DNA of 64,000 nt from Candidatus Planktophila limnetica (GCF_002288365.1 NZ_CP016782.1:620001-684000); one strand, 5' to 3'. Counted from the first letter of the stretch, positions 1-9,568 are shown. Notes: generated by a model from the sequence alone, not told the origin. Program-made: numbers and translations.

Positions 1-315
1 GGCACTCCACGCGAACCAGTTGAACAAGGTTTGTTAGCGGGAAGAAATGTACTTTTAGAAATTGATATCGAGGGGGCTAAACAAGTAAAGACACAAGCAC
101 CAGAAGCGATACTTGTGTTTCTAGAACCACCATCATGGGAAGAACTTGTTTCGCGCCTTGAAAGACGTGCAACTGATTCCCCACAGAGGCGAGCAGAACG
201 CCTTCAACTCGCTCAAGAAGAGCTGGCTGCAGCCTCATTTTTCGATCATCGCCTCATAAATGATCAGGTCGAGAGCGTCGTGCAGAAACTGTTATCCTTA
301 GCCTCTGCCCACTAG
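1..315 (+). CDS. gmk: Guanylate kinase, 5'-truncated by the window edge
   Basis: This is the C-terminal 104 residues of guanylate kinase, which phosphorylates GMP to GDP in the cytoplasm. Reading frame 1 is open from base 1 and begins with GTPREPVEQG, followed by LLEIDIEGAKQV, the family's GMP-binding and core strand region, and ends with the usual helical tail. The start codon lies upstream of the window, so the TTG at 31 should not be taken as the start. rpoZ follows 37 bases later on the same strand, an arrangement common in Actinobacteria. Confidence 0.93.
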   Translation, partial: GTPREPVEQGLLAGRNVLLEIDIEGAKQVKTQAPEAILVFLEPPSWEELVSRLERRATDSPQRRAERLQLAQEELAAASFFDHRLINDQVESVVQKLLSLASAH

Positions 316-352
316 GGCTCATCCCATTAATACAGCAACGAGGAGCTAAACA

Positions 353-601
353 ATGGACGGAATTACAAATCCACCTATTGATGAATTGTTAGATAAGAGC
401 GGTTCAAAATATAGCCTCGTGCTCTATGCAGCAAAGCGTGCTCGCCAAATCAATGCTTATTACTCTCAATTAGGTGAAGGTTTGCTTGAATACGTTGGAC
501 CACTTGTTGAAACACATGTTCACGAGAAGCCACTTTCTATTGCTTTGCGTGAAATCAATGAGGGTTTGTTAACAATCGAAAATCTCGAACCAACAGCCTA
601 A
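353..601 (+). CDS. rpoZ: RNA polymerase omega subunit
   Basis: Omega is a small RNA polymerase subunit that helps assembly of beta-prime. The 82-residue product has the family core: an N-terminal PPIDELL segment, the helix [13 protein letters not shown], then [10 protein letters not shown]. Length is normal for Actinobacteria. A GAGGAGC ribosome site lies 9 bases before the ATG. The gene sits between gmk and coaBC, the usual actinobacterial order, and its stop codon is part of a possible -10 element (TAAGCT) for coaBC. Confidence 0.95.
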   Translation: MDGITNPPIDELLDKSGSKYSLVLYAAKRARQINAYYSQLGEGLLEYVGPLVETHVHEKPLSIALREINEGLLTIENLEPTA

Positions 602-611
602 GCTTTAAAAA

Positions 612-1811
612 ATGAGTAGTACCAAGCGAGAAATCATTCTCGGAGTTGGTGGCGGAATTGCTGCATATAAATCATGCGATCTGCTCAGACGTCTTCAGGA
701 TCTCGATTTTGCTATCACTGTTGTCCCGACACCTTCTAGTTTAAATTTCGTTGGAAGTGCAACGTGGGAAGCACTATCAGGCAGAAGTGTTACAACCGAA
801 GTGTGGGAAAAAGTTGAGGAAGTAAAACACGTTTCTCTGGCAGATCTAGCCGAAGCGATCATTATTGCGCCTGTGACTGCAGACCTACTTGCAAGATTAG
901 CTCAAGGACGAGCAGAAGATTTGCTAACTAACGTTGTCTCTGCCAGCAAAGCACCAAAATTCTTAGTACCCGCTATGCATCCAAACATGTGGCTCAATGA
1001 AAGCACGCAAGAGAATGTGAAAATTTTAAGAGCACGTGGATTTGAGATCATGAATCCAGAGAACGGACGTCTAACTGGCGAGGATTCAGGAATAGGTAGA
1101 TTTCCCCAAACATCGCAAATAATTTCGGCTTTCCTGACTCATATTGGTTCACAACAGGACTTAAAAGGTAAGAGGTTTCTCATCTCTGCCGGCGGTACAC
1201 GAGAAGCGATTGACCCAGTTCGCTTTATTGGAAATCGCAGTTCGGGCAAACAAGGCGTTGCAATAGCGGTAGAAGCGCGCAATAGGGGAGCCGATGTTTC
1301 ACTGGTATTGGCAAATTCAAATATCTCGGATGTTGCTGGAATTAAAACTATTCGAGTAGAAACCGCGCAGCAAATGCATCAGGTCCTAAAGGAAAATATG
1401 CAGGATTGTGATGTATTAGTGATGTCAGCCGCGGTTGCTGATGCAAAACCAGTTGCTTCACCTTCGGAGAAAATCAAGAAAAAGGATTTCAAGTCGATTG
1501 ATCTAATAGCGAATGAGGACATCCTTGCCGATTTGAGTTCTTCTGCAAGTGATTCGCAATTAATTGTAGGCTTTGCTGCTGAAACTTCGAATATTGAAGA
1601 ATCTGGCCGCGAAAAGTTAAAAGCCAAGGATTTAGATTTCATCTACGTCAATGATGTATCAGGTGGTGCGATATTTGCCTCAGACCTTAGTGCTGGATTT
1701 TTGATAAGTTCGGATGGCAAAAGCACACATATTGAGCAAACTTCGAAGGCCAAAGTAGCCAGAATCATTCTCGATAATGTGGTTTCTAGGTTAAGTTATG
1801 CCAATGGCTAA
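612..1811 (+). CDS. coaBC: Bifunctional phosphopantothenoylcysteine decarboxylase / phosphopantothenate-cysteine ligase
   Basis: CoaBC carries out two consecutive steps of coenzyme A synthesis. Residues 1 to about 180 form the FMN-dependent decarboxylase domain, with [11 protein letters not shown] near residue 11, His73 in [15 protein letters not shown] and PAMHPNMW near 120. Residues 188 to 399 form the CTP-dependent ligase, with [19 protein letters not shown]. At 151-164 the segment [13 protein letters not shown] replaces the textbook motif with a catalytic Cys (LACGxxGxGR); I believe related actinobacterial proteins do the same, but could not check. There is no good ribosome site; TAAGCT lies 7 bases before the ATG. 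The end overlaps metK. Confidence 0.93.
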   Translation: MSSTKREIILGVGGGIAAYKSCDLLRRLQDLDFAITVVPTPSSLNFVGSATWEALSGRSVTTEVWEKVEEVKHVSLADLAEAIIIAPVTADLLARLAQGRAEDLLTNVVSASKAPKFLVPAMHPNMWLNESTQENVKILRARGFEIMNPENGRLTGEDSGIGRFPQTSQIISAFLTHIGSQQDLKGKRFLISAGGTREAIDPVRFIGNRSSGKQGVAIAVEARNRGADVSLVLANSNISDVAGIKTIRVETAQQMHQVLKENMQDCDVLVMSAAVADAKPVASPSEKIKKKDFKSIDLIANEDILADLSSSASDSQLIVGFAAETSNIEESGREKLKAKDLDFIYVNDVSGGAIFASDLSAGFLISSDGKSTHIEQTSKAKVARIILDNVVSRLSYANG

Positions 1812-2994
1812 AAGACTCTTTACATCCGAATCAGTGACCGAAGGTCATCCAGATAAAATTGCAGACCAGATTTCAGATGCAATCTTGGACTCACTTATTG
1901 GACAAGATAAGAAATCTAGAGTCGCAGTTGAAACTTTAATTACTACCGGTCAAGTTCATGTTGCTGGCGAAGTTACAACTGATGCTTACGCAGATGTAAC
2001 AGGAATTATCCGCGAAACGGTACTCAACATAGGTTATGACTCATCGGTAAAGGGTTTTGATGGAAATTCATGCGGAGTATCAGTATCTATTGGTCAGCAA
2101 TCCCAAGATATCGCTCAAGGCGTAGATGATGCTTACGAAAATCGCGTTGCATCCTCTGTGGATCCCCTTGATCTTCAAGGCGCGGGCGATCAAGGTTTGA
2201 TGTTTGGTTATGCGTGCGATGACACAAAAGAGTTAATGCCATTACCAATTTGGTTAGCGCATGAATTAGCTGCTCAATTAGCTAAAGTGCGTAAATCTGG
2301 TGCGCTACCTTATTTGCGTCCAGATGGAAAAACTCAGGTAACTATTGAATACGAAGGGGACAAAGCTGTTGCTCTAAACACCGTTGTGATCTCCTCTCAA
2401 CACGCTGAGGAAGTTTCAGTTGAAAAGCAACTTACTCCAGAGATTATCGAACATGTGATAAATCCAATTCTTGCTAAAATTGATTTACCAAAAAATGAAT
2501 TGCGGATATTGATTAATCCGACAGGAAGATTCGTTATTGGTGGACCAATGGGAGACGCTGGTTTAACAGGTCGTAAAATCATTGTAGATACCTACGGAGG
2601 CATGGCTCGTCACGGTGGTGGCGCTTTCAGTGGTAAAGATCCATCAAAAGTAGATAGATCTGCGGCATATGCGATGCGTTGGGTAGCAAAAAATGTTGTT
2701 GCAGCCGGATTTGCCCGTCGATGCGAAGTTCAGGTTGCCTACGCCATTGGTAAGGCACAACCCGTAGGTTTGTTTGTTGAAACATTTGGTACTGAAAGTG
2801 TGCCTGTGAACAAGATTCAAGACGCAGTTCTTCAAGTATTTGATCTGCGTCCGGCCGCAATCATTCGAGATCTAGATTTGCTTCGCCCTATTTATTCTAA
2901 GACAAGCGCTTATGGACACTTTGGACGCGAGTTGAAGGAATTTACCTGGGAGTCAACTAGTCGCGTCGATGCTTTGCGCGCAGCAATCAAATAA
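1804..2994 (+). CDS. metK: S-adenosylmethionine synthetase
   Basis: MetK makes S-adenosylmethionine from methionine and ATP. The protein of about 396 residues has all family signatures: [19 protein letters not shown] at the N-terminus (ATP and metal binding), [12 protein letters not shown] near residue 120, and the glycine-rich loop [19 protein letters not shown] near 270. An ATG at 1798 is also in frame; I prefer 1804 because [11 protein letters not shown] matches the family start. The gene overlaps the end of coaBC by 8 bases, so the two are probably translated together. Confidence 0.96.
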   Translation: MAKRLFTSESVTEGHPDKIADQISDAILDSLIGQDKKSRVAVETLITTGQVHVAGEVTTDAYADVTGIIRETVLNIGYDSSVKGFDGNSCGVSVSIGQQSQDIAQGVDDAYENRVASSVDPLDLQGAGDQGLMFGYACDDTKELMPLPIWLAHELAAQLAKVRKSGALPYLRPDGKTQVTIEYEGDKAVALNTVVISSQHAEEVSVEKQLTPEIIEHVINPILAKIDLPKNELRILINPTGRFVIGGPMGDAGLTGRKIIVDTYGGMARHGGGAFSGKDPSKVDRSAAYAMRWVAKNVVAAGFARRCEVQVAYAIGKAQPVGLFVETFGTESVPVNKIQDAVLQVFDLRPAAIIRDLDLLRPIYSKTSAYGHFGRELKEFTWESTSRVDALRAAIK

Positions 2995-3009
2995 TTACTA
3001 GGTATTCCC

Positions 3010-4911
3010 ATGCAGAGCGTAAAACCGCTACGCCTTAAAAGACAAGCGTATCGATCTGCAACTACAGCCGATTCTCGCACTGTGGTTAATGTATGGGTTG
3101 ACTCAGGACTATCTCATCTAGATGGTATTTATTCATATCGCTGTCCGAATGAATTATTAAGCAAGATATCAATTGGTTCGCGGTTAAAAGTTCCATTTAA
3201 CTCACGTAGTTGTGAAGCTCTGGTAGTTGAAATACTTGAGACAAATGAAGTAACAGAACATTTCAAAATCATTGAGTCTGCTCTTGGAGATATTCCTGTT
3301 GCAAATTCTGCTGTCATCCAATTTTATCGGCTGATGGCTCAGCACTGGGCCAGTGATCCTTATTCTTTAATCAAATTCGGCATACCCTCACGTGTTGCCT
3401 CGGTCGAAAAAAACATCGAACCATCACACTTCGAACCTGATAAGAGGACGGTTCCTAGCAAAAGAACTCCACAGAGTTATTACATGATGCACACACCCCA
3501 TAAATCTGCATATCTAGAAATCATTGAACTGGCTATTGAAAGAATGAAAAATGGCTCCACGTTGCTTTTGCTGCCTGATACCAGAGATATAGACCGGGTA
3601 CTACAGAGCTTGGAAGGCAAGAGCGTTGATTTTGAAGTGATTCGATTAGATTCTTCTTTGCCCAGGGCTCAGCGATATGAAAACTATTTAAAGGTTTCGA
3701 TTAAAGGCAATGTTCTAGTAATCGGCAATAGAAGTGCTTTGTTTGCGCCCATACAAAATCTCACGTCCATCATTGTCGCTTTTGAGAAATCAGAGCAGTA
3801 TTTCGAGAGGAAGCATCCTTATTGGAATACTCGAGATAGTGTTTTTTTGCGAGCAAAAACAGAAAATCTCAACTTATATTTCACCGGATATGTGCCATCT
3901 AGCGAAATGGCTTTTCAGATTGAAAACAGAAATATTTCATTCATCACGCAAAAAGCCAATCTTAATACTTCCGCTTTTCCCCAGATGCAGGGCGAGTTGT
4001 TGCCTGATCGAATTATCCCAGCTATTCGAAAATCACTTGAAAAAGGAACCGTTTTATTTCTTGTTCCGAGAAAAGGTTATGCAAATGCTTTGCTCTGTGC
4101 GAAGTGTAGAAATATTGCACTCTGTAAATGCGGGGCAAGGCTATTGGTCTCTAGCCAAACCTCCGATCCTCAGTGTTCTGTTTGTAGTGTATCGGTCAAG
4201 GATTGGCAATGCAGTTGGTGTGCAGGAACAAAGCGTTATGTCGCAGCAAGAGGCATCGATAGATTCCATGAAGAGATAGGTAGGGCATTTCCAAATACGT
4301 CGATTCAGTTATCAAGTGCTCCAAATATTTTGGAAGAAGTTGCGGAGAAGACCAAGATAGTTATCGCTACAACCGGATCAATTCCTGGGGGAAGTAAAGA
4401 ATATTCGGCGGTTGTTCTATTGGAGGGTCAGAGATTTTTGGCTGCTTCTTCTTCAAGGTTTGAAGAGTTAGTGTACGAATCTTTTTTTGAAGCGGCAGCA
4501 CATGTGAGTGAAAAGGGGAGCGTTTTCATAGTTCTTGATGCTTTTCATCCGTTAGTAGCAGCGATTACCAAATGGAATCCAGGGCTGCTGATAAGAAAGA
4601 TACTACGAGAAAATGAAGAAGCTTTCTTACCGCCCTTTTCTGCTGTCGCAGTATTGACGGTCGAAAAACAGGAATCGGTAATCTTAAAAAATGGGTTAGC
4701 AAAGAGCATAAAAGATGGACGCCTTCCCACTTCCTCGCAAGTATTTCTCTCTCAAGATGCTGAATCAGATGACGCAAGAATCCTTGTGAGTGTGCCTTCA
4801 GAGAATCGAGATGTTCTGGCGGCTTTTCTATTGGAACTCTCGCGCAAGCGAGCAATATCTAAGAAAAGTTTTGTCAGTATCGCACTGGATCCATTTACTC
4901 TGTTGCGTTAA
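3010..4911 (+). CDS. priA: PriA-like primosomal protein N', helicase motifs degenerate
   Basis: This 633-residue protein has the PriA layout. An N-terminal DNA-binding domain (VNVWVDSGLSHLDGIYSY) comes first, then a helicase-like fold, then the zinc-binding insertion with paired cysteines at about 363-403 (CAKC, CKC, CSVC, CSWC). The ATPase motifs are gone. Where PriA has GVTGSGKTEVYL, this reads HTPHKSAYLEII (about 158-169), and the DEEH box is replaced by AFEK (about 256). Actinobacterial PriA proteins are known to lack detectable helicase motifs, so this fits the clade. It probably acts as a structural replication-restart factor. It follows metK by 15 bases. Confidence 0.88.
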   Translation: MQSVKPLRLKRQAYRSATTADSRTVVNVWVDSGLSHLDGIYSYRCPNELLSKISIGSRLKVPFNSRSCEALVVEILETNEVTEHFKIIESALGDIPVANSAVIQFYRLMAQHWASDPYSLIKFGIPSRVASVEKNIEPSHFEPDKRTVPSKRTPQSYYMMHTPHKSAYLEIIELAIERMKNGSTLLLLPDTRDIDRVLQSLEGKSVDFEVIRLDSSLPRAQRYENYLKVSIKGNVLVIGNRSALFAPIQNLTSIIVAFEKSEQYFERKHPYWNTRDSVFLRAKTENLNLYFTGYVPSSEMAFQIENRNISFITQKANLNTSAFPQMQGELLPDRIIPAIRKSLEKGTVLFLVPRKGYANALLCAKCRNIALCKCGARLLVSSQTSDPQCSVCSVSVKDWQCSWCAGTKRYVAARGIDRFHEEIGRAFPNTSIQLSSAPNILEEVAEKTKIVIATTGSIPGGSKEYSAVVLLEGQRFLAASSSRFEELVYESFFEAAAHVSEKGSVFIVLDAFHPLVAAITKWNPGLLIRKILRENEEAFLPPFSAVAVLTVEKQESVILKNGLAKSIKDGRLPTSSQVFLSQDAESDDARILVSVPSENRDVLAAFLLELSRKRAISKKSFVSIALDPFTLLR

Positions 4912-4920
4912 TTGAGTTGG

Positions 4921-4926
4921 TAGACT
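4921..4926 (+). promoter_or_regulatory. -10 element TAGACT of a leaderless def promoter
   Basis: TAGACT ends exactly six bases before the def ATG (spacer gcggcc). In Actinobacteria this spacing places the transcript start on the A of the start codon. No ribosome site is present, which supports leaderless translation. Confidence 0.55.
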
Positions 4927-4932
4927 GCGGCC

Positions 4933-5493
4933 ATGTCTATTCAACAGATACGCCTTTTCGGGGACCCGGTCCTCGTTTCACCAGCGTCTGCTGTCGTTGA
5001 TTTCGACAAGGAACTACGAAAACTAGTTCAAGATTTAACAGACACAATGATTGCAGCTCCTGGAGCGGGCTTAGCAGCTCCACAAATCGGTGTACCGCTG
5101 CGCGTGTTTGTTTGGGATGTTGATGAAGCATTAGGACATCTCATAAACCCAACTCTTGATCTCAGCGATGATGAGCAGGATGGAGAAGAGGGTTGTTTGT
5201 CATTTCCTTCCCTGTCATACCCAACAAAGCGTTCAATGAGAGTTGTTGCAAAAGGTTGGAATATGCACGGTGAACCCATCACCGTAGAAGGCTCTGAACT
5301 ATTAGCGCGCGCAATTCAGCACGAAACAGATCACCTAGATGGAATAGTTTTTATCGATCGACTAGATGAAGAAACAAGAAAAATTGCCATGAAAGAGATA
5401 CGTGAATCTGAATGGTTTGGGCAAGCATCGAGCACGGGTATTACTCCAACAATCAAGGTATCTCCTCATAACACTCTTGGAAAAGGGTTGTAG
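4933..5493 (+). CDS. def: Peptide deformylase
   Basis: Def removes the formyl group from the N-terminal methionine of new proteins. The 186-residue product has all three metal-site motifs in order: GAGLAAPQIGV near residue 45, EEGCLSFP near 84 (metal-ligand Cys) and QHETDHLDG near 129 (HExxH, two His ligands and catalytic Glu). The last base of its TAG stop is the first base of the fmt GTG start, so the enzyme that removes formyl groups is coupled to the one that adds them. Transcription probably starts at the ATG itself. Confidence 0.97.
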   Translation: MSIQQIRLFGDPVLVSPASAVVDFDKELRKLVQDLTDTMIAAPGAGLAAPQIGVPLRVFVWDVDEALGHLINPTLDLSDDEQDGEEGCLSFPSLSYPTKRSMRVVAKGWNMHGEPITVEGSELLARAIQHETDHLDGIVFIDRLDEETRKIAMKEIRESEWFGQASSTGITPTIKVSPHNTLGKGL

Positions 5494-6404
5494 TGATTGT
5501 TGCGGTTGCAGCTACGGCAGATGTAGCAATCCCAACTCTAGAGTGGTTAACAAAATCTAAGCATCAACTTCTTCGTGTCATAACAACACCGGATTCAAAG
5601 ACTGGTCGAGGCAAAGTGATGACTCCTTCACCTGTTTCGGCATGGGCGAATGCACGAAATTTAGAAGTTGTGAAGCCAGATTCGCCAGAAGATATGATGA
5701 ATGCTTTCAAAGGCGCGGATATTGTTTTAGCAATCGCTTATGGACGTATTTTGACGAATGAAGTTCTCGACATTTCGAAGCATGGTTTTCTCAATTTACA
5801 TTTTTCACTTCTGCCTGCCTATAGGGGAGCAGCCCCAGTTCAAAGATCAATTCTCAATGGTGATGTAACCACAGGAATTTCTATCTTCAAAATTGATGAA
5901 AATCTGGACACAGGGCCCATTTACATACAAAAAGAATTCAAGATTCCTGAAAACTATACGAGTCAAGAGGTTTTGTTTGATCTATCAAATCTCGGTGCAT
6001 CTTCATTCGAAGCGGTCTTTGAGATGATTGAACAAGGAATTAGTCCAACTGTGCAGAGCACGGAAGGAGTTAGTTTTGCACCGAAAATTACTAAGGAAGA
6101 AGCGAAAATAAATTGGATATTACCTGCCAAGAGAATTATTGATTCAGTCAGGGCGTTCACACCAAACCCCGGTGCTTGGACATCACATAAGGGATTGATT
6201 TTGAAAATTGCTGAAGTGATTCAAAATAGTACTGATCAGAAACTGCAGCCAGGTACGCTAGCTGTTGTAGACAAGAAGTTATTTGTCGGAACGGCAACAG
6301 AATCTATTGAGATTCGCAGAATTGTTCCTGCAGGTAAGAAGGAAATGAGCGCATCAGATTGGATTAATGGGGCACGTTTAGTTGAGGGTGAAGTTTTTGG
6401 ATAA
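5493..6404 (+). CDS. fmt: Methionyl-tRNA formyltransferase
   Basis: Fmt formylates initiator Met-tRNA using 10-formyltetrahydrofolate. The 303-residue protein has the N-terminal Rossmann-like domain with the hallmark SLLPAYRGAAPVQRSI near residue 105, a preceding AIAYGRIL strand, GISIFKIDENLDTGPI, and a C-terminal OB-fold domain (about 205-303). It starts with GTG overlapping the def stop by one base, and its end overlaps the probable rsmB start by 8 bases. def-fmt-rsmB-rpe is the common actinobacterial order. Confidence 0.95.
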   Translation: MIVAVAATADVAIPTLEWLTKSKHQLLRVITTPDSKTGRGKVMTPSPVSAWANARNLEVVKPDSPEDMMNAFKGADIVLAIAYGRILTNEVLDISKHGFLNLHFSLLPAYRGAAPVQRSILNGDVTTGISIFKIDENLDTGPIYIQKEFKIPENYTSQEVLFDLSNLGASSFEAVFEMIEQGISPTVQSTEGVSFAPKITKEEAKINWILPAKRIIDSVRAFTPNPGAWTSHKGLILKIAEVIQNSTDQKLQPGTLAVVDKKLFVGTATESIEIRRIVPAGKKEMSASDWINGARLVEGEVFG

Positions 6405-7755
6405 ACCAGCTCGCAAGGGTTTTAGTGCTCCCAAGCCGGACGCATCTCGCTTGCTGGCCTATGACGTTTTACATGAAGTAAACCGAAATGGTGGTTACTC
6501 CAACTTATTGTTGCTTAAAATACTTTCAAAATCTCAGATGGATGAACGAGATAAAGGTTTTGCAACGGAGTTGGTTTACGGGACTCTACGTATGCAAGGA
6601 AGACATGATTGGATTCTTGCCCAAGCAAGTGATCGACCGTGGCAAGAGGTGGACCCTGCCCTAGTTGATGTCGCACGATTGGGTGCACATCAACTCTTTG
6701 AGATGCGCGTTCCAACCCATGCTGCTGTGTCTGCGACAGTTGAATTAGGTAGAAAAGTATTGGGTGAGTCTAAAGCGTCGTTTTTAAATGCGATTTTAAG
6801 AAAGGTGAGCCAAAAGAGTCTTGATGAGTATGTTTCTGAAATCGAGCTGATCAAAGATGATTTCAAAAGGTTATCAATACTGTATTCGCATCCTGAATGG
6901 ATCATTAGTGCATATTTAGATCAACTTGGAAACTTAGATGAAGTTCGAGAACTTCTGATTGCTAATAATATTGCGCCAAGACCTACTCTTGTATCGTGGC
7001 CAGGTCTTAGTACCCAAAATGATTTAGTTGAAGTTGGTGCAACTGTGACGCCTTTTTCACCGTATGGCGCAATCTTTGATGGCTCACCTGCTTCCTTGGA
7101 TTTGATAGTACAAAGAAAAGCTGGTGTTCAAGATGAAGGATCTCAACTAGTTGCTGATATTTTTTCACAAGTAGCGGCAGATCAAGGACCATGGCTTGAT
7201 TTATGCGCAGGTCCAGGGGGCAAGGCAGCTTTGTTGTCATCGATTGCCAAATCTAAGAATCTTGAATTTAGTGCCAATGAAATATCTGAAGTGCGCGCAA
7301 ACTTAGTCCGTCAGGTTGTGCAAGGCGCCGAGGTAAGCACAATAGATGCCCGTGAATTAGCAACGCTTGGAAAACAATATGGCGCAATCCTGGCCGATGT
7401 CCCATGCACGGGATTAGGCGCGCTACGTCGCCGGCCAGAAGTTCGATGGCGCAGAACTGTTGCAGATTTAAAGTCATTAGTTATCTTGCAGGCAGAAATT
7501 ATTGATTCGGCAATCTCCTGCCTAACACCTGGTGGACTATTGGGATATGCAACGTGTAGCCCGCATCTATCAGAAACTCGTATCGGTATTTCAGAGGCTT
7601 TAAACCGCCATCCGGATATGGAGCTAGTAGACCTCACCGCTTTCATCCATCCCGAATTGCGCACGAGCGCAGTGGATCGAGGGGCACTAACTTTGTGGAC
7701 TCACCGGCACAACACGGATGCCATGTTTCTAAGCGTTTTACGAAAGAAGAAATAG
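6397..7755 (+). CDS. rsmB: 16S rRNA (cytosine-967-C5) methyltransferase RsmB
   Basis: RsmB methylates C967 of 16S rRNA with S-adenosylmethionine. Residues 1 to about 140 form a NusB-like RNA-binding domain (LLAYDVLHEVNRNGGYSN). The methyltransferase domain follows with CAGPGGKAALL near 269 and two catalytic cysteines in DVPCTGLGALRRRPE and YATCSPH. I chose the TTG at 6397 because AGGGTG lies 6 bases upstream; in-frame TTG 6382 and GTG 6388 are alternatives. It overlaps the end of fmt by 8 bases, implying coupled translation. Confidence 0.92.
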   Translation: MDKPARKGFSAPKPDASRLLAYDVLHEVNRNGGYSNLLLLKILSKSQMDERDKGFATELVYGTLRMQGRHDWILAQASDRPWQEVDPALVDVARLGAHQLFEMRVPTHAAVSATVELGRKVLGESKASFLNAILRKVSQKSLDEYVSEIELIKDDFKRLSILYSHPEWIISAYLDQLGNLDEVRELLIANNIAPRPTLVSWPGLSTQNDLVEVGATVTPFSPYGAIFDGSPASLDLIVQRKAGVQDEGSQLVADIFSQVAADQGPWLDLCAGPGGKAALLSSIAKSKNLEFSANEISEVRANLVRQVVQGAEVSTIDARELATLGKQYGAILADVPCTGLGALRRRPEVRWRRTVADLKSLVILQAEIIDSAISCLTPGGLLGYATCSPHLSETRIGISEALNRHPDMELVDLTAFIHPELRTSAVDRGALTLWTHRHNTDAMFLSVLRKKK

Positions 7756-7758
7756 TAT
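7753..7758 (+). promoter_or_regulatory. -10 element TAGTAT of a leaderless rpe promoter
   Basis: TAGTAT is separated from the rpe ATG by the six bases tgcgcc. The hexamer overlaps the rsmB stop codon, so rpe seems to have its own promoter inside the end of the previous gene. No ribosome site is visible. Confidence 0.55.
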
Positions 7759-7764
7759 TGCGCC

Positions 7765-8427
7765 ATGAATAAGTCAGTCCGAATACACCCGAGTATCTTA
7801 AATGCTGATCATTCAAACATATTGTCAGAAATCGAACGTGTTTCGAAAGTTTCAGATTTATTGCACTTAGATATTCTCGATGGAAAATTCGCACCAAATA
7901 CATCTTTTTCGTGGGAACAGGCGCAATATATTATTTCGGGTTCAGCGATTCCTGTTGATGCCCATTTGATGGTTATTGATAGCGATGAACAAGGTCCACG
8001 CTATGCAGAAGCTGGATGCCAGAGTGTGACGATTCATGTGGAAAGCACAAGAAATATTCGCAAAGCAATTAAAGATATTAAATCCCATGGCACTCGCGCA
8101 AGCTTGGCTCTCAAACCTTCGACGCAGATTGAGGACTATAAAGAGTTCTTGGATGAAGTTGATATGTTTTTAATTATGACTGTAGAACCTGGCTTCGGTG
8201 GTCAATCTTTTATGTCTGAAATGATGCAGAAGGTTTCACGAACACGAGAGCTAATCGGGGATAGACCGATTTGGTTGCAGGTTGACGGTGGCATATCAAA
8301 GGAAACCATCGAAATCGCTAGCGCCGCTGGCGCCGATACTTTTGTTGCAGGAAGCGCTGTTTATAAGGCGCAAGATCCAGCGGCCATGGTTTCTCTATTG
8401 CGTGATTTAGCAGCAAACGCGAAATAG
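7765..8427 (+). CDS. rpe: Ribulose-phosphate 3-epimerase
   Basis: Rpe interconverts ribulose 5-phosphate and xylulose 5-phosphate in the pentose phosphate pathway. The 220-residue TIM barrel shows IHPSILNADHSNI, LHLDILDGKFAPN (metal His and Asp), VDAHLMV, the loop MTVEPGFGGQSF near residue 137, QVDGGIS and the phosphate-binding end ADTFVAGSAVY. Length and motifs are normal. It follows rsmB by 9 bases and appears to have its own leaderless start. Confidence 0.96.
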   Translation: MNKSVRIHPSILNADHSNILSEIERVSKVSDLLHLDILDGKFAPNTSFSWEQAQYIISGSAIPVDAHLMVIDSDEQGPRYAEAGCQSVTIHVESTRNIRKAIKDIKSHGTRASLALKPSTQIEDYKEFLDEVDMFLIMTVEPGFGGQSFMSEMMQKVSRTRELIGDRPIWLQVDGGISKETIEIASAAGADTFVAGSAVYKAQDPAAMVSLLRDLAANAK

Positions 8428-8437
8428 ATCTCTCTAG

Positions 8438-8443
8438 TAAACT
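8438..8443 (+). promoter_or_regulatory. -10 element TAAACT of a leaderless hisE promoter
   Basis: TAAACT lies six bases (aaaggc) before the hisE ATG, in the only 22-base gap between rpe and hisE. This would be the promoter of the hisE-hisG pair. AAAGG is too close to the ATG to be a convincing ribosome site. Confidence 0.52.
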
Positions 8444-8449
8444 AAAGGC

Positions 8450-8713
8450 ATGAAAACCTTTGAATCTCTGTGGAGCGAGTTGGAGAGCATTTCTGTTACT
8501 CGTCCTGAAGGTTCAGGCACGGTCAAAGCACTCGATGCGGGGCTTCACGCAATAGGAAAGAAAATTATTGAAGAAGCCGGTGAAGTGTGGATGGCTGCAG
8601 AACATGAAGATAACGAAGCACTTGCTATTGAGATCAGTCAGTTGATTTACCACCTGCAAACCTTGATGTTGGCCCGAGGTTTAACCCTTCAAGACATTTA
8701 CAAGAATCTTTAG
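8450..8713 (+). CDS. hisE: Phosphoribosyl-ATP pyrophosphatase
   Basis: HisE hydrolyses phosphoribosyl-ATP, the second step of histidine synthesis. The 87-residue all-helical protein has [19 protein letters not shown] near residue 40, the EExxE and ExxD metal-binding pattern of the MazG-like fold, and a final helix [19 protein letters not shown]. hisG follows after 9 bases with a good AGGAGA ribosome site, so the first two enzymes of the pathway are made together. Confidence 0.94.
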   Translation: MKTFESLWSELESISVTRPEGSGTVKALDAGLHAIGKKIIEEAGEVWMAAEHEDNEALAIEISQLIYHLQTLMLARGLTLQDIYKNL

Positions 8714-8722
8714 GAGATAGAA

Positions 8723-9568
8723 ATGTTAAGAGTTGCCATCCCTAACAAGGGTTCACTCGCAGAAGATTCAATTGCCGTCCTCAAAGAGGCTGGCTATAGA
8801 CAGCGAACCGATAGTCGAGATTTGGTTTTAATTGACGTTGATAATCAAGTTGAATTTTATTATCTACGCCCTCGAGATATTGCCCTCTACGTTGGTTCTG
8901 GTGAATTAGAAGCAGGAATTACCGGTCGTGATTTACTTATTGACTCCGAAGCGGCAGCAATTGAAACTCTTGCTATGGGTTTTGGTGGATCTACTTTTAG
9001 ATTTGCTGCACCAACTGGAAAGAATTGGAAAATTTCAGATATTTCCGGAAAGCGAATCGCCAGTGCTTACCCAGGACTAGTCAATGCCCACCTGAAATCC
9101 TTAGGATTATCGGCAACGGTCGTTCGATTAGATGGAGCAGTAGAGAGCAGCGTGCGCTTAGGAGTTGCGGATTTGATTGCAGATGTCGTTAGTACCGGTA
9201 ATACATTGCGACAAGCTGGTTTAGAGATATTTGGTGATCCAATTTTGGTCAGTGAAGCAATATTGATTACGCGCGAAAGTGAAAAAAGCAATCCATCGTT
9301 GCAGATCTTGCTACGTCGACTTCAAGGTGTTGTTACCGCACGTCAATATGTCTTAGTTGATTATGACGTTCCTAAGAGTAAATCTGAAGCGGCTTGTGCG
9401 ATCACACCAGGATTAGAATCTCCAACTATCTCTCCATTGCAGAATCAAGATTGGGTGGCAGTTCGTGCCATGGTTCTTCGCAAGGACACTAATCGCGTCA
9501 TGGATGAGTTGTGGGAAGTTGGGGCGCGAGGAATTTTGGTTACAGATATTCACGCTTGTCGACTTTAA
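8723..9568 (+). CDS. hisG: ATP phosphoribosyltransferase, long form
   Basis: HisG joins ATP and PRPP, the first and feedback-controlled step of histidine synthesis. At 281 residues it is the long form, with two periplasmic-binding-protein-like catalytic lobes (RVAIPNKGSLAEDS, GELEAGITGRDLL, and the phosphate loop ADVVSTGNTLRQAGLE near 155) and a C-terminal ACT-like domain (from about 205) that binds histidine. The long form needs no HisZ. Its TAA overlaps the serB stop on the other strand by 3 bases, with no room for a terminator. Confidence 0.95.
   Translation: MLRVAIPNKGSLAEDSIAVLKEAGYRQRTDSRDLVLIDVDNQVEFYYLRPRDIALYVGSGELEAGITGRDLLIDSEAAAIETLAMGFGGSTFRFAAPTGKNWKISDISGKRIASAYPGLVNAHLKSLGLSATVVRLDGAVESSVRLGVADLIADVVSTGNTLRQAGLEIFGDPILVSEAILITRESEKSNPSLQILLRRLQGVVTARQYVLVDYDVPKSKSEAACAITPGLESPTISPLQNQDWVAVRAMVLRKDTNRVMDELWEVGARGILVTDIHACRL

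Noticed and set aside
3734-4279. 181-codon frame inside priA
   Set aside because: It is a +2 shadow of priA with no conserved motifs; the priA frame has its zinc cysteines across the same bases.
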